A stretch of DNA of 64,000 bases from Cordylochernes scorpioides (Eukaryota; Arthropoda; Arachnida; Pseudoscorpiones; Chernetidae): contig CP092870.1 in the NCBI GenBank assembly GCA_030710605.1, positions 49,321,061 through 49,385,060 on the forward strand, read 5' to 3'. The notes beneath the pieces were generated by a model. It was not told the DNA's origin. It worked only from the letters and a program-made list of their open reading frames with translations, and made no database searches. The position numbers were made by a program, and so were the translations under genes. Below, one piece after another: positions 31,276 to 39,959 of this stretch (positions within the stretch are counted from its first letter, which is position 1; each line of letters starts with the position of its first letter).

Positions 31276-31624
31276 TATAAACTATATTGTTCCACGCTCG
31301 CCTTTTCAGTGATACACTAACCTATGCACGGTAGATTCTGTGGTCACTGGACATGTGTCGGACCTGGAGTCTGTTGTTGGGTTCTGTGCTGCCTGGAGTA
31401 TAGGAGCTCTATCTATGCTTCCTTCCTGTGATGAATCTGTATAAGACTGGTGGTCCTAATAAAGCTGTGTGTATATAATATATTGCAGATAATAAAACGA
31501 TTACAGTAGGAATTTTAATCGTTATTTTAAATAGGCTTCCTACATTTTAACTAGGTTAAAAACCCATAGTAGTGAGAAAGTGAAGTGAAGTACACAACGA
31601 TACGTTATAGGGGCATATATAAGT
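31276..31624. other. No gene; LINE-like tail
   Basis: GTGATGAATCTGTATAAGAC..CCTAATAAAGCTGTGTG at about 31430-31475 resembles the ends of the TTG-tailed LINEs. The rest is unassigned. Confidence 0.4.
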
Positions 31625-31930
31625 AACCAAACTGGGCTCTGGCACATTTGTAAGTGCAAAGTCGAACTGCTTTTCATATATATAGACATGTGGTGTACTT
31701 ACAGTTAAGCAGTCGCTAACTACCCACCATGATTATCATGGCCTGTACCATGTGTAGACATGTGGTGTACTTACAGTAAAAGCAGTCACCAACTTCTACC
31801 CACCATGATTATCATGGCCTGTACCATGTGTAGACATGTGGTGTACTTACAGTAAAAGCAGTCGCTAACTATCCACCATGATTATCAAGGTCTGTACCAC
31901 GTGTACTAGAGATAAGCGAAAAAATAAAAA
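31625..31930 (+). repeat. SINE body with a threefold internal tandem repeat
   Basis: After AAGTAACCAAACTGGGCTCT, the block GTAGACATGTGGTGTACTTA..CCACCATGATTATCAWGG appears three times with a period of about 80 bases. It ends GTACTAGAGATAA. There is no tRNA head in this copy. Confidence 0.75.
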
Positions 31931-32210
31931 GAAAACGATGAGCTATATAAAACTTTGGATTAAAAAATTGAAAATTAAAAAAGTGACAGAATAGAAATGC
32001 GACCCTATCAAAATTAACCAGTAAACACAGGACGGCGCGAAATTCTTTATTAAAATTTTCTCTCTACGGTCCTTAATAAAACTTGGTGACATCTCCATTG
32101 TTGTTGTTACACACTAGTGGTATCTTTCCCATCATCCTGACACTTCCAAGCAATTTGAAAACTTTTAAACTTTCTGAATTTCAAAAAATTCATTATTTTA
32201 AACTTCTATT
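31931..32210. other. No gene seen
   Basis: AT-rich DNA. CAACAACAATGG near 32096-32107 may be an inverted LINE tail. Confidence 0.35.
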
Positions 32211-32600
32211 TCAAAATTCGAAACTATTATAAACACGTATAATTCTTACAAAAAAAAAATAATAATAATTTCTACTGTCCTTACTGCAATGGAAAAAAAT
32301 AATAGGAGGGTCTGGCTCATCAGTGTTGAACCCCCCCCCCCAGCGGTTTCGCCAGTTTAATCTACTATACCGCTGTTATATTGCATTTTTGGAACTTCCT
32401 TTTATAGTGATACTAACAGCGGTATGGTGGATTAAATTGGCGAAACCGCTTGGAGGGTTCACCACTGATGACCCATGCCCTTCCATTAATTTTTTTTCAT
32501 TGCAGTAAAGGCAGTAGAAATTTTTTTATATATAAAAAAAAAAGAATCATACGCGTCTATAATAGTTTCGAATTTTCATAACAAATGACGCGCTAATGTA
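32211..32600. repeat. Foldback MITE family P, palindromic copy
   Basis: Left arm from TTCGAAACTATTATAAACAC, right arm to ATAATAGTTTCGAATTTTCA. The C-rich hairpin strand (CCCCCCCCCCCAGCGG) has expanded. Confidence 0.7.
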
Positions 32601-32619
32601 AAATAATATATGTTTATTA

Positions 32620-32750
32620 AGAAAAAGTCATCTCTTTATCGTAAAACTGAAAGTTGTTGATGGCTTGCGCCATCTATCGGAATAAATATCAACTATTCGT
32701 TGATTTTTAATTATTACAAAATTGGTCAAATACCCATCATAATTATCATG
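32620..32750. repeat. Penelope-like repeat end
   Basis: AAGTCATCTCTTTATCG..GCGCCATCTATCGGAATAAA, truncated before the hammerhead and replaced by SINE sequence. Confidence 0.5.
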
Positions 32751-32756
32751 GCCTGT

Positions 32757-33040
32757 CGGTGTCGGAGGAAGGATGATCTAAATCGTTGGTTTTCGACTGA
32801 TACTACCCGGGTTCGATCCCCGCATTGGGCACTTTTTTATGAAAAATAATGCTCCAATGGCCCCCGATTCTGAGTGCAAGTAAACAAACGGGACTCTGGT
32901 ACATTTATAAGTGCAAAAGTCGAACTGCTTTTCAATTGTGTAGACATGTGGTGTACTTACAGTAAAAGCAGTCGCTTACTTCTACCCACCATGATTATCA
33001 TGACCTGTACCACGTGTACTAAGGTTAATAAAGAAAAATA
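32757..33040 (+). mobile_element. tRNA-derived SINE, composite
   Basis: The tRNA-like head (32757-32832) has GTCGGAGGAAGGATGATCTA..GGGTTCGATCCCCGCATTGG and GGCAC. A T run follows, then the SINE body with CCATGATTATCATG. Box B (GGTTCGATCCC) fits an internal RNA polymerase III promoter. Relatives are at 44618-44930 and 47985-48275. Confidence 0.7.
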
Positions 33041-33203
33041 ATTAAAAGAAATGACCGCAGTGACGTTCAGATAAAGAGTGTTCCAATAATGATGACTATA
33101 CAAATTACAAGATATATTTATCTCTGAAGATAGAGGCTGCCTGGCTAGCATTCATATTTATATGAAAAATAGACACTTCGGCCAGTTAGAGTTTTTTTTA
33201 TTT

Positions 33204-33244
33204 TCTCAACGTTTCGATAAAAATCTTTTGTCTTCGTCAGGAGA
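33204..33244 (-). ncRNA. Hammerhead ribozyme motif, family F3, complete core
   Basis: Minus strand: stem I TCTC (extendable with the flanking A/T bases), CTGACGA, stem II closing with GA..TC around an A/T-rich hairpin with one mismatch, GAAA, palindromic ACGT, cleavage-site T, stem I partner GAGA. Stem III has no loop in a single molecule, so only a dimer could form it. Confidence 0.65.
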
Positions 33245-33301
33245 AATAAACAAAAAGAGAATCATTTTAACGCCTTGCCAAATACTTTATTTTTGTTTAT
33301 T

Positions 33302-33342
33302 TCTCCTGACGAAGACAAAAGATTCTTGTCAAAACGTTGAGA
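33302..33342 (+). ncRNA. Hammerhead motif, family F3, position 12 mutated
   Basis: Same layout on the plus strand with a perfect stem II (GACAA/TTGTC), but GAAA reads AAAA. Position 12 G is a catalytic base, so this copy should be inactive. Confidence 0.6.
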
Positions 33343-33569
33343 AAACAAAAAAACTCTAACTGGCTGAAGTGTCTATTTTCATAGAAATATTTATATCTGC
33401 CTTTTATTATTGCTGATGTATTCTTGAGTGTACGTTTTTCTGTGTGTTAAGTTACCATTACTTTAGGCCGTAGTATATTGTACTATGTGTGTTTTCCCAT
33501 AAAAGTTAACTTTTGTCAAATATATAAACCAAATTTTGAAATATATAAAGCAATCCATGAATAGATCTT

Positions 33570-33840
33570 TAATTGAAAAGACATATATTGGATCAAAATA
33601 TCATTTATTTTACCAATATTTCAGTTGGCTGAACGCCAATCTTTATCAAGGTATTATAACATATTAATGGGTGTCAACAACAAACTCAGCCTCCACATAA
33701 CGTGAAAATAATTGAGTAAAAAAAAAAAATAGTTTTTGCCTATATTCAATGGGGAGAAAAAAAAAACTTCTGATATAAATATATATTAACGTTATGTGGC
33801 GCTGAATTTGTTGTTTACACACATTTATGGAAAATTTGCC
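33570..33840. repeat. Element family F4, partly replaced by FB
   Basis: Left arm ATCATTTATTTTACCAATAT..TTATCAAGGTATTATAAC, centre GTGTCAACAACAAACTCAGC and complement at 33790-33830. The FB element at 33825 and the P element at 34230 interrupt the right arm, which resumes at 34700-34797. Confidence 0.65.
33611..33653 (-). ncRNA. Hammerhead-like F4 motif
   Basis: Minus strand: stem I TACC/GGTA, core TTGATAA, stem II of about six pairs, GAAA, ATAT, T. Best preserved of the F4 copies. Confidence 0.4.
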
Positions 33841-34215
33841 GGGAGGAAATTGATCCATAGAAGCATAGGGCACCTCTCCCGTCAAAAACGTGATGCAATC
33901 TATTGACCGTCGCCGCAACTAGCGGCCTCGGGTCGGTAACAAAGCCACAAAACCAGCTTTGGCAAACTGAGAAGTGTCCACCTAGAGACCATGGTTTCGG
34001 GCTAATAGCCCTCGTCAGTCTAGGGCGGACTTTATTCCATGAGATCCACACGGGATCTAATGGAATCTTCGCAATCTACCAAAGCTTGCCAAAGCTGGTG
34101 TTGTGGCTTTGTCACCGACCCGAAACCGCTAGTTGCGGCGACAGTCAATAGATGGCGTCTGGTTTTTGACGTTTATTTTGACTGGAGAAGCGCCCTATGC
34201 TTCTACGGACACACA
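33825..34215. repeat. Foldback element FB with intact hammerhead
   Basis: Left arm begins GGAAAATTTGCCGGGAGGAA, followed by CACCTCTCCCGTCAAAAACG. The right arm ends near GGAGAAGCGCCCTATGCTTC. The interior holds CGTCGCCGCAACTAGCGGCC and its partial complement, with the hammerhead between. Confidence 0.75.
33981..34024 (-). ncRNA. Hammerhead ribozyme motif, family FB, complete
   Basis: Minus strand: stem I CCTAGA, core CTGACGA, stem II GGGCT/AGCCC with loop ATT, GAAA, palindromic stem III ACCATGGT, cleavage-site C (GTC), stem I partner TCTAGG. All pairs are Watson-Crick and all core bases agree with the consensus. Of all copies this is one of the two best candidates for activity. Confidence 0.85.
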
Positions 34216-34229
34216 TTAATATTATGGCG

Positions 34230-34690
34230 CACTAGCGAGCCATCTGTTATGAAAATTAGAAACTATTTTAGACGCTTAAGATTATTTTTGAAATTAAACA
34301 ATTTCTACTGCTTTTACTGCAATGTAAAAATTCATGGGAGGGCCTGGCTCATCAGTGGTGAACCCTCCCAGCGGTTTCGCCAATTTAATCTACCATGCAA
34401 TGGAAAATTTAATGGGAGGGCCTGGCTCATCCGTGGTGAACCCTCCCAGCGGTTTCGCCAATTTTATCTACCATGCAATGGAAAAATTAATGAAAGGGCC
34501 TGGCTCATCCGTGGTGAACCCTCCCAGCGGTTTCGCCAATTTAATCTACCATGCAATGGAAAAATTAATGGAAGGGCATGGCTCCTCAGTGGTGAAATTT
34601 CCCAGCGGTTTCGCCAGTTTAATCTACCATTGCAGTAAGGGTAGTAGAAATTATTTAATTTCAAAAAGAATCTTACGCGTCTATAATAGT
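34230..34690. repeat. Foldback MITE family P with four tandem hairpin units
   Basis: The block TGCAATGGAAAAATTAATGG..CCCAGCGGTTTCGCC..CTACCA repeats at 34318, 34396, 34475 and 34552 (period about 78). Reading frames of 144 and 199 codons on the plus strand arise only because the unit length is a multiple of three. Confidence 0.8.
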
Positions 34691-34699
34691 TTCAAAATT

Positions 34700-34797
34700 A
34701 CATATATAATATGTTATAACACCTTGATAAAGGCTGGCGTTCAGCCAACTGAAATATTTGTAAAATAAATTATATTTTGATCCAATATATGTCTTTT
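34700..34797 (+). repeat. Element F4 arm with hammerhead-like motif
   Basis: ATGTTATAACACCTTGATAA..GAAATATTTGTAAAATAAAT. Stem I is mutated (TTTGTA). Confidence 0.5.
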
Positions 34798-35109
34798 TTA
34801 ATTATATAAACCGTATTATAACTATATTTAAACAAAAGTTTCATAATTTTAAATTGCCTACAATAAAACGTGTATAGTTACAATCTTCTGGAAACATTTT
34901 CCAGGCTTTTCTCTATTTAATATCTTGCAATTAAAATAACTCTTCATTAAGAGAGATTTAAACAAACACTTGTTTTTAATATTAATTAAATATATTTAAC
35001 GTTTTTGTGAAAGAGAGAAACTTTCTAAAGGGTTAATTACCATTAAAAGTATTATTTTGTTGTTAACTTTAAAAGTTTAATTTTCACACACAAACATATA
35101 TAACATATC
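34798..35109. other. No gene seen
   Basis: AT-rich DNA without recognisable features. Confidence 0.4.
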
Positions 35110-35335
35110 ATGTGTTAAGCATATTTACGCATTTCTTGGTTTCTCAAAGAAGCCACTGGGACCAAATATATTTTTGTTCGCATTGGTACAGCCTACTCAA
35201 CGCTGACGAGTGCCAACAGCGCGAAACGTGTTCCTGGATGGCTTTTCTTGGTTTATCAAGAAATTGGGTTGGCCAAATATCAGGAAACAAGTTAAATCAA
35301 TGTTTAGTTGATTTCTATTCCCCTAGATGGCTTAT
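35110..35335 (+). mobile_element. Hammerhead-bearing repeat (50.7 kb type), decayed
   Basis: CATGTGTTAAGCATATTTAC, TTCTTGGTTTCTCAAAGAAG, hammerhead remnant, GATGGCTTTTCTTGGTTTAT. Same order as 50838-51030. In the remnant (35198-35236) CTGACGA, stem II GTGC/GCGC and GAAAC remain but stem I is lost. Confidence 0.55.
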
Positions 35336-35369
35336 ATAGTTCCATACGTAACTTGTATTTATGTGAGTA

Positions 35370-35660
35370 CTATTTATCACAATATGATGCGGCTTGTGAT
35401 TGTAAAACGACATTTGAGATTTATCCCGCATAAGTTTCTTTTCGGCCTAGTGGACATGGCATTTGCCCAGTAAGCGGAACACTGTGGGTTCGATTCCCAT
35501 CCCTGGACACTTTTATTTCCGTTTATCATTACTCTTCACAATTCATCCATTCATACCTCATCCCTAAGGTTAGAAATAATCGTTATTTCTCCTTGGAATA
35601 AATTTTGATTTTTCGTCGAAAAGAAACTTATGCGGGATAATTCTCAAATGTCGTTTTACA
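35370..35660 (+). repeat. tRNA-like element, one arm
   Basis: Begins AATATGATGCGGCTTGTGAT..AAAACGACATTTGAGATTTA. A 5'-truncated tRNA-like part (35445-35511, with GGGTTCGATTCCCA) follows, and the inverted outer arm is at 35628-35660. Confidence 0.6.
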
Positions 35661-36116
35661 GTTCTATTTATTGTTGGCAAAAAAAAAAAAAAACATTTTG
35701 TGGTTCTTTAAAAACTTCGAAATTTTGTAAATTGTAATTTTTGACTCTTCCGTCTCAAAATTTTGCCGACCCTTTAGCTAGGCTATTCCAATATTAGAAT
35801 AAATTAAATGAAGTTTCGAGGGTTAAGTTTCTTGTCCAAACCTTTTATTTTTAAAGCTTTCGGACTTGTCAGTCTTTTAACAGGAGTATCACGTTAACAA
35901 CTTAATAATAAATACTATTTTTATATACACGTTATTATTTACATATTTTATATAATCTTACATTAATTGTGTGTGTGAACTTAATAAATTTGTGAACTAT
36001 TGTGTTATATATAGAAGACATCTATGGGATAGTATTTGTCCATATTGTTTCGTATGTTTCTGATATTTCAACACATCTGTTTATGCTTTTTTGCTGTTTG
36101 AACATCATAGATTTAA
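35661..36116. other. No gene seen
   Basis: A poly-A run at 35680-35694. The 83-codon minus-strand frame at 36022-36273 lies in MITE sequence and is repeated at 36819-37058, so it is not a gene. Confidence 0.45.
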
Positions 36117-36344
36117 TATGGTTGACCCAAAAGTTTGTAAACATATTATGATTATGATTTATATTTTGTTTACGAACATTTGGGACAACCTTGGTAATAT
36201 TGGTAACCTTGGTAAACAGAATTCTTATAGAAGAATGATTTAATCTCTGATGTTCTATATCAAGGGTGGCCAATCAGTAGGTGGGCCAAGTTTCAGAATT
36301 ACAAGGTTGTCACAAAAGTTCGTAAACATATATTATGATTTATA
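36117..36344. repeat. ACAAGGTTGTC-type MITE sequence, left part
   Basis: Compact MITE ends around 36117-36200, then a unique block (TGTTCTATATCAAGGGTGGC) that recurs at 36925-37080 and 18300-18350. The two FB elements are inserted into it. Confidence 0.6.
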
Positions 36345-36605
36345 GAAGCAATGGGCGCTTCTCCCGTCAAAATAAACGTTAGAATCTGACGCCATCTATT
36401 GACCGTCGCCGCAACTAGCGGTCTCGGGTCGGTGACAAAGCCACAGCACCAACTTTGGCAAACTGAAAAGCGTCCACCTAGAGACCTTCGGGCTAATGGC
36501 TTTCGTCAGTCTAGGGCGGACTTTGGCGTCAGATTCTGACGTTTATTTTGACGGGAGAAGCGCCCATTGCTTCTATGGATTAATTTTCTCCCGGCAAATT
36601 TTCCA
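36345..36605. repeat. Foldback element FB, hammerhead deleted in part
   Basis: Intact arms (GAAGCAATGGGCGCTTCTCC and complement). The hammerhead at 36478-36515 lacks about five bases next to GAAA and cannot form stem III. Confidence 0.7.
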
Positions 36606-36925
36606 TCTATGTTCTAGCCATAGATTTGGCCCAGCCACATTGCCAGCAAAACACCTCTTTGGTAGATTGTGAGTATTCCATTAGATCCCGTGTGGATCTC
36701 ATGGAATAAAGTCCGTCCTAGACTGACGAGGGCCATTAGCCTGAAACCATGGTCTCTAGGTGGACGCTGCTCAGTTTTCCAAAGCCGGTGTTGTGACTTT
36801 GTCACCGACCCGAGGCCACTAGTTGCGGCGACGGTCAATAGATGGCGTCAGATTCTGACGTTTATTTTGACGGGAGAAGCGCCCATTGCTTCTATGGATT
36901 AATTTCCTCCCGGCAAATTTTCCAT
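36606..36925. repeat. Foldback element FB with near-intact hammerhead
   Basis: Contains TAGATCCCGTGTGGATCTCA, the hammerhead, TTCCAAAGCCGGTGTTGTGA and the right arm ending CATTGCTTCTATGGATTAAT. It directly follows the previous FB copy. Confidence 0.7.
36717..36760 (+). ncRNA. Hammerhead ribozyme motif, family FB
   Basis: Plus strand: CCTAGA, CTGACGA, stem II GGGC/GCCT (outermost pair G-T), GAAA, ACCATGGT, C, TCTAGG. The core is intact. The wobble closing pair of stem II may weaken it. Confidence 0.75.
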
Positions 36926-37084
36926 CTATATTATGATTTATATTTTGAAAGTATTTACCAACTTTTTGGACAACCTTGGTAATATTGGTAACCTTGGTAA
37001 ACAGAATTCTTATAGAAGAATGATTTAATCTCTGATGTTCTATATCAAGGGTGGCCAATCAGCAGGTGGGCCAAGTTTCAAAAT

Positions 37085-37165
37085 TACAAGGTTGTCTCAA
37101 AGGTTTGTAAACACTTGCAAAGTATGATTCATAATATGTTTACGAACTTTTGGGACAACCTTGTA
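37085..37165. mobile_element. Compact MITE, about 80 bp
   Basis: Starts ACAAGGTTGTCTCAAAGGTT and ends AACTTTTGGGACAACCTTGT, TA borders on both sides. Confidence 0.75.
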
Positions 37166-37437
37166 TTATAGGTCTTTGGTATTTACTATGGATATCGTCA
37201 TAATACACCATGGGTTGAGATAAGTTAAATATATGGCCTGTTTCTTTTATGTGTTCTACTGATAAAGATCTTGGATCGCTATTTCCTAATATTAAAGTGA
37301 GATCCCCTATAGACTTAGTGCACAGGTCAACAAATATATTTTTCTAATAAATTCTTTTTTTTTTATTTATTAATAAACCAGGCGCGATATTGATATATTT
37401 TCGCTTATTACAGAGGAAACAACAAACAAATTAGAAC
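37166..37437. other. No gene seen
   Basis: AATAAACCAGGCGCGATATTGATATATTTTCGC at 37371 resembles 19918-19950 on the opposite strand. Otherwise unassigned. Confidence 0.4.
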
Positions 37438-37560
37438 TTAATAACGAGTTTACAAGGTGGGAAGAGGAGCTTCTTTTTATTAGCATGCACACAATCCGAA
37501 AGCTTGTGTGCATGCTAATAAAAAGAAGCTCCTCTTCCCACCTTGTAAACTCGTTATTAA
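37438..37560. repeat. Perfect 57-bp inverted repeat with 9-base loop
   Basis: Arms 37438-37494 and 37504-37560 match at every position by eye. Loop TCCGAAAGC. The arm contains GGGAAGAGGAGCTTC and TTAGCATGCACACAA. No copy of this arm was seen elsewhere in the window. Confidence 0.95.
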
Positions 37561-37639
37561 CCTTCAGTGAAGAGCAGTTCTACTTAAATTAGAACTTAGA
37601 AATAAAAATTTACAAATTTACATGTATATATTAATCGAC

Positions 37640-37815
37640 AGAGTTCAGAAAATGTATATAGAAAAAGATGTAAGAGATCATTTAGATCAGGGAACAATCT
37701 AACTTCTTCTGTAAAGTTTGGACAGTCATAGATAAGGTGAAGTTTGTTCAGTTTCTCCACAGGAACAATTTGGTGTTTCTGATAGACATCTTTTATGTGA
37801 GTATTTCTAACTCCC
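37640..37815 (-). pseudogene. LINE ORF2 C-terminal fragment
   Basis: The minus strand reads NCSCGETEQTS and, after a one-base shift, HLIYDCPNFTEEVRLFPDL. This is the C-x-C..H..C end motif seen at 13123-13311. Dead. Confidence 0.6.
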
Positions 37816-37824
37816 CCTTTGCTG

Positions 37825-38205
37825 GTCCTAAGCTCGGATGAAAAAGGAAGAGGGGGAGCAGTAACAAGCTCACTAAAAAACCTGGGCTCAGCTGGCCATG
37901 CTGATAGTACCCTGTAAGGACTCCAGGGATACAGGATGAGCAGCGTTTGTACTCCATGTTAGGAGCGGCTGCATAAGGCGTCTGTTCCTCATGTCAAAGG
38001 CGGCCATTTCTTTTGGAGCTAGGTCAGTGGCCTGCCACTGAGTAGTGCTCTCAGTCTTAATGACGAAGGCAGACGCATTCTACTTCACCCAATCATAATG
38101 GTTGTCACTAATCCATTGATGAGCTCTACTCATCCCCGGCAGACACCATCTACAAGCTTGATACCTTAATATAATTGAGTGGAGATAAGAAAGAAGAAGA
38201 AGATA
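37825..38205 (+). repeat. LINE-like 3' region with AAG tail, fuller copy
   Basis: GCTGGTCCTAAGCTCGGATG, AGCAGTAACAAGCTCACTAA, GCCATTTCTTTTGGAGCTAG, CCACTGAGTAGTGCTCTCAG, then TGAGTGGAGATAAGAAAGAA and AAG triplets. Longer than the copy at 698. Adjacent to the LINE coding fragment at 37640, but in the opposite orientation. Confidence 0.6.
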
Positions 38206-39299
38206 TATTTCTGGAATTTTCCGTGTGATATAGCAAATTGAGTGACTATAAAATTTGCATAGAACTATTGTATCTTATATATTTAAAACGTTTATATTGA
38301 AACGATAATTTTTTTGATTGCTTAAAATACATATTGATGATTGTCATTTCTCAAAGTGAAACACCAATTGTAGTAGAATTTACAAACCTCATTTCTCTAT
38401 TTCACGTTAAGATTATTTCATTGAATAGGTTAGAAAAGATATTTAATTTCACGCATCAAATATATATATCCAATTATAGTGTAATTTCAATATTAAATTG
38501 CTTTAAAGATATCCCACAAAGCATCTAATAAAATATTAGAATTAATAATTGAATGTGTTAGAGCTCGTGGTGAAAATTGAGAAGCAAATATTTATTTAAC
38601 TGCGCTTTGATCTTTTAGAAACTAGATTGACAAACATAATATACTCAAATCCATCTTCTGTGTTCATTTTATCAGTTATGCAATTAAGCTTTCGTTTAAC
38701 CGCTTATATAATTTCTGGTATAAAATGACGCACAAGATTGGTCTTAATACTGTAAAGATGCATATTGTTGCACCAAGTTGCAGCTTTTTAGGGTCGTCGA
38801 CCTTGGTTTTGAAGCAAGAAGTTGAATATTCTTTGAGTGTGAAAGCTTACAAAAAATAGGAACTTACCCTCTATTATACATTTGTTTATTCTTTTCTTTT
38901 TGTCGTCTGTTTTCACAAGTTGAATCTGGTTAGAAAATGTATTAAAATTAGATGAATCTTTTGTTGCCTTAAATACGAGATAATTAACTCGTCTCTATAT
39001 ATATCTAAAAAGGTTTATTAAAATAATTTTATAAACCTGAGAGTTGTCTTCAAAAACGATCCAACAGGTTTCTTCCTTCTTGGTGTTATACACGTTTCCC
39101 GAGCGGGTTTCCATATTCAAAGCAAATAAATAAAAGTAAAAGTAAATAAATAATAGTAAATAAAAATAATCCACGGCCATCCACGACAGCCTAGCAAGTT
39201 GAGATGGGAAACAACAACAATGAGTTTATATAGGGCAAAACTGCGACTTCTAACGGGAGTGTCCTCTCATGAAGAGAGTCTACTGTATATATATATATG
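38206..39299. other. No gene seen
   Basis: Nearly 1.1 kb of AT-rich DNA. Short frames at 38334-38528 and 38995-39180 have no domain, no duplicated relatives and low complexity. A single-copy gene with small exons cannot be excluded. Confidence 0.4.
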
Positions 39300-39945
39300 T
39301 AAATTCAAAACTATTTTAAAGGTGTAAGATTCTTTTTGATATTAAACAATTTCTACTGGCCTTACTGCAATGGAAAAATTAATGAGAGGGCCTGGCTCAT
39401 CAGTGGTGAATCCTCTCAGCGGTTTCGACAGTTTAATCTACCATACCGCTGTTATATTGCATTTTTGGAACTTCCTTTTATAGTGATACTGTTGATAGAC
39501 TCTTTGAATGGGTATTTTAGAAGAACTATGGACATAAGCTTTGAGGACAGCAGAATTACATATATTTATAAATATATAATATGCTTCGAGCAATCGCTCT
39601 CCCGCAAATATAATATGCTCGAAGCATATTATATATTTATAAATATATGTAATTCTACTGTCCTCAAAGCTTATGTCCATAGTTTTTCTAAAATACCCAT
39701 TCAAAGAGTCTATCAACAGTATCATTATAAAAGGAAGTTCCAAAAATGCAATATAACAGCGGTATGGTAGATTAAACTGGCGAAACCGCTGAGAGGGTTC
39801 ACCACTGATGAGCCAGGCCCTCTCATTAATTTTTCCATTGCAGTAAGGGCAGTAGAAATTGTTTAATACCAAAAAGAATCTTACGCCTTTAAAATAGTTT
39901 TGAATTTTGATAACAGATGGCGCACTAGTGCATCATATTATAAAT
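39300..39945. repeat. Foldback MITE family P, full palindrome of about 640 bp
   Basis: Arms of about 300 bases meet near 39600-39612 (GAGCAATCGCTCTCCCGC). Frames of 144 codons on each strand encode almost the same peptide because the element is its own complement. Right terminus AACAGATGGCGCACTAGTGC. Best reference copy of the family. Confidence 0.9.
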
Positions 39946-39959
39946 ATATATATATAGGT

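Larger units (their letters stand above)
33160..33400. repeat. Palindromic element family F3 with two opposed hammerheads
   Basis: Outer arms ATAGACACTTCGGCCAGTTA and its complement at 33355-33380. Each arm carries one hammerhead motif. The centre is GCCTTGCCAAATACTTTATT. Confidence 0.8.

Noticed and set aside
34039-34768. 199- and 144-codon plus-strand frames with repeated peptide units
   Set aside because: They come from four tandem MITE hairpins with a period divisible by three.
39336-39872. Two 144-codon frames on opposite strands with nearly the same peptide
   Set aside because: The DNA is a palindrome, so both strands give the same translation. No domain, and the same sequence recurs as non-coding MITE copies.
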